DNA of 64,000 bases, from the NCBI GenBank assembly GCA_902767225.1, contig CACXGN010000020.1, forward strand, positions 124,001-188,000, written 5' to 3'. Source of the stretch: an uncultured Eubacteriales bacterium (GTDB lineage Bacteria > Bacillota > Clostridia > Christensenellales > Borkfalkiaceae). The notes under the pieces are model-generated. The model did not search any database. It was not told the DNA's origin and saw nothing but the letters and a program-made list of their open reading frames with translations. Every line of letters begins with the position of its first letter. Within the stretch, counting starts at the first letter, position 1. Shown in pieces: positions 41,008 through 48,753 of the stretch. A program made the position numbers and the translations under genes.

Positions 41008-43512
41008 TTAAAATTTGCTCTTGCCGTATTTTGCAAGTCCCATTTGAATAAGTTTTTTGTCCGAATAGGTGGGGATAGTGAAGTCTTCCGCTTCGTATTC
41101 GGGGCGCTTTCTATCGTCTTTTAGAACTACGTCGATAAGTTCGATCGCACGTTTAACTCCGCGGTCAGACTTAATCTTGACCATAGACGGGGTATATTCG
41201 AACTTTTTAATATCTCTCATATTTTTAACGTGATATTTCTTGTCGTCGATATACTGATCGGGATCTAACGCAAGGAAGAGAACGAGAGTTTTTCCGCGAA
41301 GCATAATCTTCGCAACGTAGTCTTTTCCGAGATTGAACGAATCGGTGCTCCAACTTATTCTTGAATGAACGCGTTTATAGGAGAGCAAGTAGTTTTTAAC
41401 TTCGTTATAGAAACGTTTATTTTCGTCGGAAGTCTGAGAAAGTTTTGCCTTAAAGGATTTTCTGATCCTTATAATGTCTTTCTGATTTTCGCCCTCAATA
41501 ACTTCGGTGTCAAATTCTTCGTCTGCCGCCTTATTTTCGGTAGCCGCGATTTCCGGCATAACTCCGGGTGCGCCGTTAGAATATTTGGCAAGCCCGAGTC
41601 CTACTAATTCATCGTCCGTATAGGTGGGTATAGAGAAGTCTTCCGCTTCGTATTCGGGACGTTTTCTGACGTCTTTTAAGAGTTCGTCGATAAGTTCGAT
41701 TGCACGTTTAACTCCGCGGTCGGATTTAACTTTGACCATAGCGGGGGTGTATTCAAACTTTTTAACGTCGCCAACGTTTTTAACGAAGTATTTTTTATCG
41801 TCTATATAGTTGTTGGGATCGAGCGCAAGATAAAGCGCAAGCGTTCTGCCTCTGAAACCGATCTTTGCAACGTATTCTTTGCCGAGATTGAAAGAGTCTA
41901 CGCTCCAACTTACTCTGCCGTGAACACGCTTAAACGAAAGAAGATAATTTCTGAGTTCGTTATAGTAACCTTTAACTTCGTCGGTGGACTGTGAAAGTTT
42001 ACCCTTGAAGGATTTTCTGATTCTTACAACGTCTTCCGCCTGATCTTCGGTAGTGACTGCGTCAGCCTCTCCGATGCTGATAACTTCCGCCGTTTCAGCG
42101 CTGTCTTTAACGGGTAAGCGTTTCATCCACATAAAGTCGTCTTTGCCGAGACTGAATATGTGATAAAGCGATTTACATGTAACGCAGGTAAAGTCGTCTT
42201 CGTCGGGTGCAACAAGGTTGGAGCCGCATATGGGGCAAACTCTCGTATGGATAAATTCCGAACCTTCCAAAACCAAGGTGAAAAGTTTAACGAGCTTTCT
42301 CATGTTTTCAGTCGCTTCGTAAGTATTTGCGACGATGGGGAAGAGATTATCCGCAGTAACGGTATCGCAGTCGGTAACCACGAATTCGTTTACGTATCTG
42401 TTCTTTATTGCCTCCGCCTTTCTGTCTTTTGCAACCTTATTTACGTCTTCGCCGTTAAGTTCGCTTTCAAATGCCGAAGAATATAAGAATTTAGCGGTGT
42501 GTCCGTCCGGAATAACCGTAACCGCGATTTCGGTTTTGCCGTCTTCCAAGGTGGTTAATTCCACTTGCAAGGGTTCTTTTTCAAAGGAAACGTCGCGTAG
42601 TTTTAAGGTTATAGAGCTGGAAGCGATAACCTTTGCGTCTTTTGACGGAACAAACCCTTCGTCTACAAGCGCTTTTAATAGGTTTATCAAAACGAAGTTT
42701 TCATAAGCCTTTTTATCGGTGATTATCTGCGCGTTGCCGTTAAGATATCTTAAATAGAACATATAACAATAGTTATAGTCCATATCGCCTAAAAGGATAT
42801 TGGTGGGCTGCAACGTTTCAACGTTGAATGATTCCGCCTTTTTGCACTCGATATAATATTCGGATTCTTTTATAGCCGCAAGTTTCTTTTTGGAGTTTAT
42901 AAGAAGACCTATTGTTCTTACTATCGGGGAAGAGTTGGATAAAATAACGTTATTCCCTTCCGCTGCTGCAAGAAGATAATCCCTTGAAGGATATGCGATA
43001 AGATTTCCGTTTTCGTCAACCATTTTGTTAAGGGTGGGAAGAACGAGTTTTAACGCGTTTATCTTTCTTACTATAATATCGAATACCGTGTCAATAAGGT
43101 AGGTAATAAAACGATTTTCGTAAGTAGCGAAGTTATCTTCGTTTACGAACGTGTGAAGGTATTCGGGCTGTAATTCACCGTCATTTACTTTCCAAATCTT
43201 AGCGTCCTTATAGTTTTCGCGAGTGGTTTCGTTATCCGATTTAGACGCCACCGAAACGTTTTGAACTATATTTTCTTTTTTAAGGAAGATATGCGGTTTT
43301 TTAACGATGTTTTTGATATGAATAACAAGCGAAGCAATGTTGTCTGCAAAAACGTAATCGTTGGTTACGATCTTTTTGTTCTTTTCGTCTACCGTATAAC
43401 CGAATTTACCTTCGGAAAAGTATTCCAAAATAAGTGAAAGGGGAATTTCATGACGGCAGTTAGCGAGTTTTTGTGAAAACGCTTTTAATATGTTTCTACT
43501 TTCGTTACTCAT
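41008..43512 (-). CDS. Large zinc-ribbon protein with tandem C-terminal domains (DUF2357-like partner of an McrB-type ATPase)
   Basis: 834 residues, no signal peptide or membrane span. The N-terminal half (to about 410) includes ATYENRFITYLIDTVFDIIV near residue 125, a pattern seen in DUF2357 proteins that accompany McrB-like ATPases. A zinc ribbon CPICGSN..CVTC lies at about 424-447. The C-terminal part is an internal duplication: about residues 494-650 and 678-834 both run from RIRKSF through KLSQ, VSWS/ISWS, LALDP, IDDKKY, VKSDRGVKRAIELID/IKSDRGVKRAIELID to RPEYEAEDF.IPTY. I see no PD-(D/E)xK nuclease core. The function is unknown. It starts four bases after the ATPase gene and shares its transcript. 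Confidence 0.7.
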   Translation of the reverse strand: MSNESRNILKAFSQKLANCRHEIPLSLILEYFSEGKFGYTVDEKNKKIVTNDYVFADNIASLVIHIKNIVKKPHIFLKKENIVQNVSVASKSDNETTRENYKDAKIWKVNDGELQPEYLHTFVNEDNFATYENRFITYLIDTVFDIIVRKINALKLVLPTLNKMVDENGNLIAYPSRDYLLAAAEGNNVILSNSSPIVRTIGLLINSKKKLAAIKESEYYIECKKAESFNVETLQPTNILLGDMDYNYCYMFYLRYLNGNAQIITDKKAYENFVLINLLKALVDEGFVPSKDAKVIASSSITLKLRDVSFEKEPLQVELTTLEDGKTEIAVTVIPDGHTAKFLYSSAFESELNGEDVNKVAKDRKAEAIKNRYVNEFVVTDCDTVTADNLFPIVANTYEATENMRKLVKLFTLVLEGSEFIHTRVCPICGSNLVAPDEDDFTCVTCKSLYHIFSLGKDDFMWMKRLPVKDSAETAEVISIGEADAVTTEDQAEDVVRIRKSFKGKLSQSTDEVKGYYNELRNYLLSFKRVHGRVSWSVDSFNLGKEYVAKIGFRGRTLALYLALDPNNYIDDKKYFVKNVGDVKKFEYTPAMVKVKSDRGVKRAIELIDELLKDVRKRPEYEAEDFSIPTYTDDELVGLGLAKYSNGAPGVMPEIAATENKAADEEFDTEVIEGENQKDIIRIRKSFKAKLSQTSDENKRFYNEVKNYLLSYKRVHSRISWSTDSFNLGKDYVAKIMLRGKTLVLFLALDPDQYIDDKKYHVKNMRDIKKFEYTPSMVKIKSDRGVKRAIELIDVVLKDDRKRPEYEAEDFTIPTYSDKKLIQMGLAKYGKSKF
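41040..42030 (-). repeat. Internal duplication of about 550 bp in the zinc-ribbon protein gene
   Basis: Two segments, about 41040-41480 and 41590-42030, encode the same domain with roughly 75-80 percent apparent identity by eye. The period is about 183 codons. Similarity at DNA level suggests a fairly recent duplication. Confidence 0.75.
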
Positions 43513-43515
43513 AAA

Positions 43516-45333
43516 TTAAACCAACCTTTTGATATTTTTTTCGATAAGGTGTTCGGTTTCGGTGAATACGCCTTTACCGTAAACGGAGCTCAATAACTTT
43601 TGAAGAGCCAACAAGTTATCTTTAACGTAGTCTTCGTATAATCCGCTCATCTTTCTGAAAATCTTTCTTGCGAACATATAGTCTAAAGCTTCTTCTTTTG
43701 TTCCGCCAAGCGCTACGTAAACGGGAACGAAGTTTTCTATCTGAACCATAATTCTGTTACCGAAGTTAATGTCGAAAGCATCTTTAACAAAGTCGCAAAT
43801 TCTTATGAACTTAGACATATCGTCCGCGTTAAGGCGGTTATCTTCGTCAGCCTGAGCGTCCGCGAATAAGTTAAGCAACGCGTCGGCAGAGATGTTTATC
43901 GGGTCTGACGCATAGTCGCTTTCGATGGGGGAGATCTTTTCCTTAAAGTCAAGGATTATAGCCCTGTCGTAAACCTTATCGGTAATGGTAAAGGTCGAGT
44001 CGTCGGTGTTTGCCGTGCCGATAAACCAAGTGTTCGTGGGAACGGTAAGGTAGCCGTCGGTAAGTTTTGCGGGAAGATACTGTTCGGTCTGCGGTTCGAT
44101 GACCTTAACTTTCCAGTCTTCGGGCGGATATTCTAATATAGATAAGAAGTCCGCAAAATAATATTCGATACGCGAAATATTCATTTCGTCTAAAACGCAA
44201 AGGTTAACCGTGTCGTTATAAGACGCCGCATAAACGTTTTTAAGGAAGTCGGTCGTTTTGAACGTTTTTGTAAATTCGCTGTAAAATCCGAGTAAGTCGG
44301 TTTTATCTCTCCAAGTTGCCTGAACGGGAGCGAAGAACGCCTTATGGTTGATAAATTCCGCAAACATTCTTGGGAGCATAGATTTACCGGTTCCGCTTAA
44401 ACCTTCTAAAATTATAAGTCTTGAAGAAGCAAGCCCCGCGATAAACGAACGGAGAACGGGAAGTTCATAGTAGATCTGATGTTTGTTGATCGCAAACGAC
44501 TGGAACTGTAAAATAAAGTCTTCAAGCGTGATGGGGGTAGACTCTGTGGGAACTACTCCGTCCGCATGTTCTTTATCGATAGCGGTAAGTGCAGGGAAAA
44601 TATCGTAATTCGGGTCGTTTTGACGGAAAGATCTGTTTTCCGTAAGCGCACTTATAAGTTCATCGGTTTTGCTCATTCTTCTTCCGGTGAAGTCTCTCGC
44701 CGCGTTCGTGAAGTATCTGATAATACCGACTATCGTTGCGATAATAATTTCGGATACCAAGAACAGTAAGAAGAGCGCTATAAACATTCCCGCGAAGAAT
44801 CCGATAAGGATTAGTAGCGAATACAGCAGGTTAAGGAATATATCCGCTGTGTTCGGGTCAAACCTATCGAACCCGCCGAGCATTACGTAAAGGACTATAA
44901 ATACGCCGGATATGACTAATAAGATTGCATAGAAAATAAATGCGTAAAGTTTTCTTGCGCCCTTTTCGGTTTTGAATTCCTGTCCGTGTTTCGCAACCAT
45001 ACGGTTAACGAACTTTTTGGCAAACATACCGCCGATAACCACGACGCCGACAACAATAAACAGGAAAACGAATAATAGCCAAGAGTTAATACCGACGTTG
45101 AAGCTCTTAATGCTGAAATAGCGCATAACGTCTTTAATAAAGTTGCTTCCGAATTGCGGGAAGAACTTTTCAATAATTTCGTTATACTGGTCGAGCATCA
45201 GCATGAAAAGGACTGAAGACGCAAATAAAATAATTATTATAGCGTTTCTTAGAGAGTTCGACGTGGCAATCGTTTTGACAACCTTATATGCAAAAGATTG
45301 CTTAAACCAAGATTTTTTCTTTTCTTCTTCCAT
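43516..45333 (-). CDS. Membrane-anchored McrB-like AAA+ ATPase
   Basis: 605 residues. About five transmembrane spans occupy the N-terminal 210 residues (first IIIILFASSVLFMLML near 32-47, later VFLFIVVGVVVIGGMF, FIFYAILLVISGVFIVLY and LLILIGFFAGMFIALFLLFL). A C-terminal AAA+ module has Walker A GLSGTGKS near residue 309, Walker B LCVLDEMNISRIEYYFAD near 376, and GTANTDDSTFTI near 440, the McrB-like sensor pattern. McrB proteins are usually soluble, GTP-using and paired with a nuclease; a membrane-embedded version paired with a zinc-ribbon protein is unusual. AAGGAGA precedes ATG. The partner gene follows after three bases. Confidence 0.85.
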   Translation of the reverse strand: MEEEKKKSWFKQSFAYKVVKTIATSNSLRNAIIIILFASSVLFMLMLDQYNEIIEKFFPQFGSNFIKDVMRYFSIKSFNVGINSWLLFVFLFIVVGVVVIGGMFAKKFVNRMVAKHGQEFKTEKGARKLYAFIFYAILLVISGVFIVLYVMLGGFDRFDPNTADIFLNLLYSLLILIGFFAGMFIALFLLFLVSEIIIATIVGIIRYFTNAARDFTGRRMSKTDELISALTENRSFRQNDPNYDIFPALTAIDKEHADGVVPTESTPITLEDFILQFQSFAINKHQIYYELPVLRSFIAGLASSRLIILEGLSGTGKSMLPRMFAEFINHKAFFAPVQATWRDKTDLLGFYSEFTKTFKTTDFLKNVYAASYNDTVNLCVLDEMNISRIEYYFADFLSILEYPPEDWKVKVIEPQTEQYLPAKLTDGYLTVPTNTWFIGTANTDDSTFTITDKVYDRAIILDFKEKISPIESDYASDPINISADALLNLFADAQADEDNRLNADDMSKFIRICDFVKDAFDINFGNRIMVQIENFVPVYVALGGTKEEALDYMFARKIFRKMSGLYEDYVKDNLLALQKLLSSVYGKGVFTETEHLIEKNIKRLV

Positions 45334-45573
45334 TAGAGAATCTCCTTACACTTTCTCGATTTGTAACTAAATATAATATTTATTATATTAAGAACAAACT
45401 AATTTAATATATATTTTATCATAAAATAATAAATAGTCAACAAAAAAACAAATATTTTTCGCTAAAATGTGTTTAAGTTGCCGTAAAAACCCAAAAAAAG
45501 CGAATTATATTCCAAAGATTTCCAATCTAACTTAAAATTTCCTTAAAAAATAAAAAAATTCCGTTATAAAAGC

Positions 45574-45602
45574 TTGACAGCAAAAATATATTATGATATA
45601 TT
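45574..45602 (+). promoter_or_regulatory. Promoter of cysK
   Basis: TTGACA (45574-45579), 17-base spacer, TATATT (45597-45602): near-consensus. Confidence 0.85.
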
Positions 45603-45606
45603 CTAG

Positions 45607-45631
45607 TTAACTTAGTATTCTAGTAGGAATT
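45607..45631 (+). promoter_or_regulatory. Candidate Rrf2-type operator downstream of the cysK promoter
   Basis: TTAACTTA (45607-45614) and TATTCTAGTAGGAATT (45616-45631) recur, with small changes and in reversed order, between rrf2 and metY (TATTTTGTAGGATTT at 47225-47239 and TTAACTTA at 47244-47251). The GGAATT element resembles part of the CymR recognition sequence. Binding by the nearby Rrf2 protein is inferred. Confidence 0.5.
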
Positions 45632-45660
45632 AAGGGAATTAAATTAAAAGGAGAAAAAAT

Positions 45661-46593
45661 ATGTCTAAAATTTACGGTTCGATAAGCGACCTTATCGGAA
45701 AAACTCCATTAGTGGAACTTAAAAATATCGAGGCGGAATTTGACCTTGGTGCAAAAATCTATGCAAAGGTCGAATATTTTAATCCCGCTGGTTCTGTTAA
45801 AGACAGAATTGCGAAAGCCATGATAGAAGACGCCGAAAACAGCGGTAAACTTAAAAAAGGCGCGGTAATAATCGAGCCTACTTCGGGAAATACGGGCATA
45901 GGGCTTGCGTCCGTCGCGGCGGCGAAAGGATATAGAATAATTATCGTAATGCCCGAAACAATGTCGGTAGAAAGAAGGCAACTTATGAAGGCTTACGGCG
46001 CCGAACTCGTTTTAACCGAAGGCGCAAAGGGTATGAAAGGGGCGATTGCAAAGGCTGATGAACTTGCAAAAGAAATTCCCGATTCGTTTATCCCCGGTCA
46101 GTTCGTTAATCCCGCAAATCCGAAGATCCATTTTGAAACCACCGGACCTGAAATTTATGAAGATACCGACGGAAAAGTAGATATCTTCGTCGCGGGCGTA
46201 GGAACAGGCGGAACTTTAACGGGTGTTGGGAAATACTTAAAATCCAAAAAGCCTTCCGTTAAAGTAGTTGCGGTAGAACCCGAAACATCCGCGGTTTTAT
46301 CCACGGGCGTTGCGGGTAGCCACAAAATTCAGGGTATAGGCGCAGGCTTTATCCCCGAAGTTTTGGATACGAAAGTATACGACGATATTATTCCCGTTTC
46401 TAATGAAGACGCTTTTAAGTTCGGCAAAATTGTTGGAAGAAAAGAAGGGTTTTTGGTAGGTATATCCGCAGGTGCGGCGCTTTCCGCGGCGGTAACGATT
46501 GCAAAAAAACCTGAAAATAAAGGTAAGAACATAGTTGTTATCTTCCCAGACACGGGGGATAGATATTTATCTACTCCGCTGTTTGCAGATTAA
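45661..46593 (+). CDS. cysK: Cysteine synthase (O-acetylserine sulfhydrylase)
   Basis: 310 residues. It makes cysteine from O-acetylserine and sulfide using PLP. The Schiff-base Lys lies in [11 protein letters not shown] (Lys near residue 46); [12 protein letters not shown] (about 78-89) is the substrate loop; [16 protein letters not shown] (about 179-194) binds the cofactor phosphate. The length fits CysK rather than CBS. AAAAGGAG precedes ATG. It is followed by the oppositely oriented Rrf2 regulator and then metY, forming a sulfur-assimilation module. Confidence 0.96.
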   Translation: MSKIYGSISDLIGKTPLVELKNIEAEFDLGAKIYAKVEYFNPAGSVKDRIAKAMIEDAENSGKLKKGAVIIEPTSGNTGIGLASVAAAKGYRIIIVMPETMSVERRQLMKAYGAELVLTEGAKGMKGAIAKADELAKEIPDSFIPGQFVNPANPKIHFETTGPEIYEDTDGKVDIFVAGVGTGGTLTGVGKYLKSKKPSVKVVAVEPETSAVLSTGVAGSHKIQGIGAGFIPEVLDTKVYDDIIPVSNEDAFKFGKIVGRKEGFLVGISAGAALSAAVTIAKKPENKGKNIVVIFPDTGDRYLSTPLFAD

Positions 46594-46598
46594 AAGTT

Positions 46599-46625
46599 AA
46601 AATCCCGAAGATTTTTCGGGATTTT
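46599..46625 (+). terminator. Terminator after cysK
   Basis: AAAATCCCGAA (46599-46609) pairs with TTCGGGATTTT (46615-46625). Confidence 0.88.
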
Positions 46626-46647
46626 TTATTTTTAGATGTATTTTTAA

Positions 46648-46694
46648 TTGACACGATAGTGCTTTGCTGGTATAATACCTATTAAACAGATAGG
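46648..46694 (+). promoter_or_regulatory. Consensus promoter antisense to the rrf2 gene, with inverted repeat at the start site
   Basis: TTGACA (46648-46653), exactly 17 bases, TATAAT (46671-46676): a perfect vegetative promoter with no gene in its own direction until metY at 47410. Just after it, CCTAT (46678-46682) and ATAGG (46690-46694) form an inverted repeat over the expected start, possibly an operator. A transcript from here would run antisense through rrf2. Confidence 0.7.
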
Positions 46695-46718
46695 AAAAGT
46701 AAATAATATAAAATAAAA

Positions 46719-46742
46719 GAACGCGCAGATTAATGCGCGTTC
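46719..46742 (-). terminator. Terminator of the rrf2 gene
   Basis: GAACGCGCA (46719-46727) pairs with TGCGCGTTC (46734-46742). A T-rich run follows on the minus strand but not on the plus strand. Confidence 0.75.
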
Positions 46743-46748
46743 GGAAAA

Positions 46749-47186
46749 TCAGATTATATAGTCGTTACCGTTATTTTTCTTTTTGCTATCTAAAATGTCC
46801 TGCAAAGTTATTCCGTCAAGATACTCGTTGATAACTTTGTTAAGACCTTCCCAAACGGAAATAGTCAGGCACTCCGACCGTCTCGGGCAGGGAATAGCGT
46901 TTTCTTCCAAGCAACTAACCGGCGCAAGCGAACCTTCGGTTATTCTTAGAATATCGCTCACCGTGAATTTAGACGGGGAATCGGCAAGCATATATCCGCC
47001 TTGCGCGCCGCGGTTTGCTAAAAGCACGTTAGACTTATTAAAAAGCGGGATAATCTGTTCCAAATATTTTTTTGAAATATTCTGGCGCTCGGCAATATCT
47101 TTAAGGGAGATAAACCCTTCGCTTTTATGTTCGGCAAGGTCGACAAGCATACGCAAAGCGTATCTTCCTTTGGTTGAAATCTTCAT
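46749..47186 (-). CDS. Rrf2-family transcriptional regulator (probable cysteine/sulfur regulator, CymR/IscR-like)
   Basis: 145 residues. The N-terminal winged helix is standard Rrf2: MKISTKGRYALRMLVDLAEH and SLKDIAERQNISKKYLEQII, then GAQGGYMLADSP. Three cysteines at residues 92, 100 and 106 (CLEENAIPCPRRSEC) are spaced C-x7-C-x5-C, similar to the cluster-binding triad of IscR, so an iron-sulfur cofactor is possible. Its place between cysK and metY suggests control of both, like CymR in Bacillus. A promoter (TTGAAA, 17 bases, TATTAT) lies upstream on the minus strand and overlaps the shared candidate operator, suggesting autoregulation. GGAGGAG precedes ATG. Confidence 0.88.
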   Translation of the reverse strand: MKISTKGRYALRMLVDLAEHKSEGFISLKDIAERQNISKKYLEQIIPLFNKSNVLLANRGAQGGYMLADSPSKFTVSDILRITEGSLAPVSCLEENAIPCPRRSECLTISVWEGLNKVINEYLDGITLQDILDSKKKNNGNDYII

Positions 47187-47224
47187 AAAATTCTCCTCCG
47201 AATTTATAGCTCTATAATAACATA

Positions 47225-47251
47225 TATTTTGTAGGATTTCAACTTAACTTA
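47225..47251. promoter_or_regulatory. Candidate Rrf2-type operator upstream of rrf2 and metY
   Basis: TATTTTGTAGGATTT (47225-47239) and TTAACTTA (47244-47251) match elements at the cysK promoter. The site overlaps the -35 box of the rrf2 promoter (minus-strand TTGAAA at 47237-47242). Confidence 0.5.
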
Positions 47252-47278
47252 AAAAAATTATTAAAAAGGGGCATAAAT

Positions 47279-47359
47279 ATGAAACTTAAAATGATAACGC
47301 TTATTAGAAATAATTTCAGGTTTGGTCGAATGTGTTCTTCGGCATTTTGCCTTTATTAA
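47279..47359 (+). CDS. Short leader peptide with two Cys codons upstream of metY
   Basis: A 26-codon frame. ATG at 47279 has a well-placed AAAAAGGGG seven bases upstream. The peptide ends RMCSSAFCLY before a TAA stop. The two Cys codons near the end (codons 19 and 24), just before a sulfhydrylase gene, suggest regulation by cysteine supply through ribosome stalling. Cysteine-codon leader peptides controlling sulfur genes are known in Actinobacteria; whether this one works the same way is untested. No clear terminator hairpin follows, so a translational or Rho-linked mechanism would be needed. Confidence 0.6.
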   Translation: MKLKMITLIRNNFRFGRMCSSAFCLY

Positions 47360-47409
47360 AACAGACTTTATCAAAAATTAAAAATTAAAATAAAAAAGAG
47401 GTAATTAAA

Positions 47410-48696
47410 ATGAGTAAATATAGATTTGAAACTTTGCAACTTCACGTAGGTCAAGAACAGGCAGACCCCGCAACAGATTCGAGAGCCGTTCCTATTTATC
47501 AGACGGCGGCATACGTCTTCCATAACGCGGAGCATGCCGCGGCGCGTTTCGGACTAACGGACGCGGGCAATATTTACGGCAGGCTTACTAACACCACGCA
47601 AGACGTTTTGGAACAAAGGGTAGCCGCGTTAGAAGGCGGCGTTGCCGCATTAGCGGTGGCGTCGGGTGCTGCGGCAATAACTTATACTGTTGAGGCACTC
47701 GCCCAAAAAGGAGACAACATAGTAGCGCAAAAAACTATTTACGGCGGAACCTATAACCTTTTAGCGCACACGCTTTCGAATTTCGGGGTAGAAACGACTT
47801 TCGTAGATATACATAATTTGGATGAAGTCGCCGCGGCAATAAAGCCCAACACAAAAGCAATATTTATCGAAACTCTCGGAAATCCGAGCAGCGATATTCC
47901 GGATATAGATGCACTTGCCGATCTTGCGCACAAAAATGATATACCGCTTGTAATAGATAACACTTTCGGCACACCTTATCTTATCCGTCCGATAGAACAC
48001 GGCGCGGATATAGTGGTTCACTCCGCAACAAAATTTTTAGGCGGGCACGGAACAACGCTTGGCGGAATTATAGTCGATTCGGGTAAATTCGACTTTTTAA
48101 AGAGCGGAAAATTCCCGCAAGTTGCGGCGCCTAACCCCAGTTATCACGGCGTAAACTTCGCAAAGGTTGTAGGTCCCGCCGCGTTCGTAACGTATATCAG
48201 AGCGGTTATTTTAAGGGATACGGGGTCAGCCATATCTCCATTTAACGCCTTCCTTTTGTTGCAGGGAATAGAGACCCTTTCATTAAGGATAGACAGGCAC
48301 GCCGAAAATACCGCAAAAGTAATAGAATTTTTGAAAAACAATCCGCAGGTTGAAAAAATAAACCATCCTTCGCTCGAAGATCACCCACAGCACGAACTGT
48401 ATAAAAAGTATTTTCCGAGCGGCGGCGGTTCGATTTTCACTTTCAATATCAAAGGCGGACGGGAAGAGGCGTTTAAGTTTATAAACGGGCTTGAAATCTT
48501 CTCGCTACTCGCCAACGTTGCGGACGTAAAATCGCTTGTTATCCATCCCGCTTCCACAACCCACTCGCAACTGTCGGCAGAAGAACTTTCCGATCAGGAT
48601 ATCTATCAAAATACCATAAGGCTATCCATCGGAACGGAGCATATAGACGATATAATAGAAGATTTAAAAAAGGGTTTCGCCGCGGCGAAAAACTAA
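47410..48696 (+). CDS. metY: O-acetylhomoserine sulfhydrylase / aminocarboxypropyltransferase
   Basis: 428 residues, PLP enzyme of the Cys/Met metabolism family. It starts FETLQLHVGQEQADPATDSR, which is typical of MetY. The PLP Lys lies in VVHSATKFLGGHGTTLGG near residue 205; NIYGRLTNTTQDVLEQRVAA and LEGGVAALAVASGAAA are also diagnostic. It forms homocysteine from O-acetylhomoserine and sulfide. GAGG precedes ATG. Upstream are a Cys-containing leader peptide and a candidate Rrf2 operator. Confidence 0.96.
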   Translation: MSKYRFETLQLHVGQEQADPATDSRAVPIYQTAAYVFHNAEHAAARFGLTDAGNIYGRLTNTTQDVLEQRVAALEGGVAALAVASGAAAITYTVEALAQKGDNIVAQKTIYGGTYNLLAHTLSNFGVETTFVDIHNLDEVAAAIKPNTKAIFIETLGNPSSDIPDIDALADLAHKNDIPLVIDNTFGTPYLIRPIEHGADIVVHSATKFLGGHGTTLGGIIVDSGKFDFLKSGKFPQVAAPNPSYHGVNFAKVVGPAAFVTYIRAVILRDTGSAISPFNAFLLLQGIETLSLRIDRHAENTAKVIEFLKNNPQVEKINHPSLEDHPQHELYKKYFPSGGGSIFTFNIKGGREEAFKFINGLEIFSLLANVADVKSLVIHPASTTHSQLSAEELSDQDIYQNTIRLSIGTEHIDDIIEDLKKGFAAAKN

Positions 48697-48708
48697 AACA
48701 AAACAACT

Positions 48709-48738
48709 AAAAAGCCTGCGAAAATTCGCAGGCTTTTT
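48709..48738. terminator. Bidirectional terminator between metY and the acyltransferase gene
   Basis: AAAAAGCCTGCGAA (48709-48722) pairs with TTCGCAGGCTTTTT (48725-48738). Confidence 0.9.
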
Positions 48739-48753
48739 CTTACGATTTTTTGT

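Larger units (their letters stand above)
45334..45660. other. AT-rich divergent intergenic region
   Basis: No gene found. It holds the presumed promoter of the minus-strand ATPase operon (several TATAAT-like boxes around 45370-45420, none unique), a low-complexity A/T stretch, and on the plus strand the well-defined cysK promoter at 45574-45602 followed by a candidate operator and an AAAAGGAG ribosome binding site. Confidence 0.6.

Noticed and set aside
41040..42030. CRISPR-like or IS-like direct repeat
   Set aside because: The repeat is an in-frame protein-domain duplication, not short spaced repeats or a transposase.
41008..45333. Classical McrBC restriction system
   Set aside because: The ATPase is membrane-embedded and the partner shows no visible nuclease motif, so calling it McrBC would overstate the evidence.
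46678..46748. Small RNA terminating at the 46719-46742 hairpin on the plus strand
   Set aside because: The hairpin has a T-run only on the minus strand, so it should stop rrf2 transcription rather than a plus-strand RNA; the promoter is reported separately.
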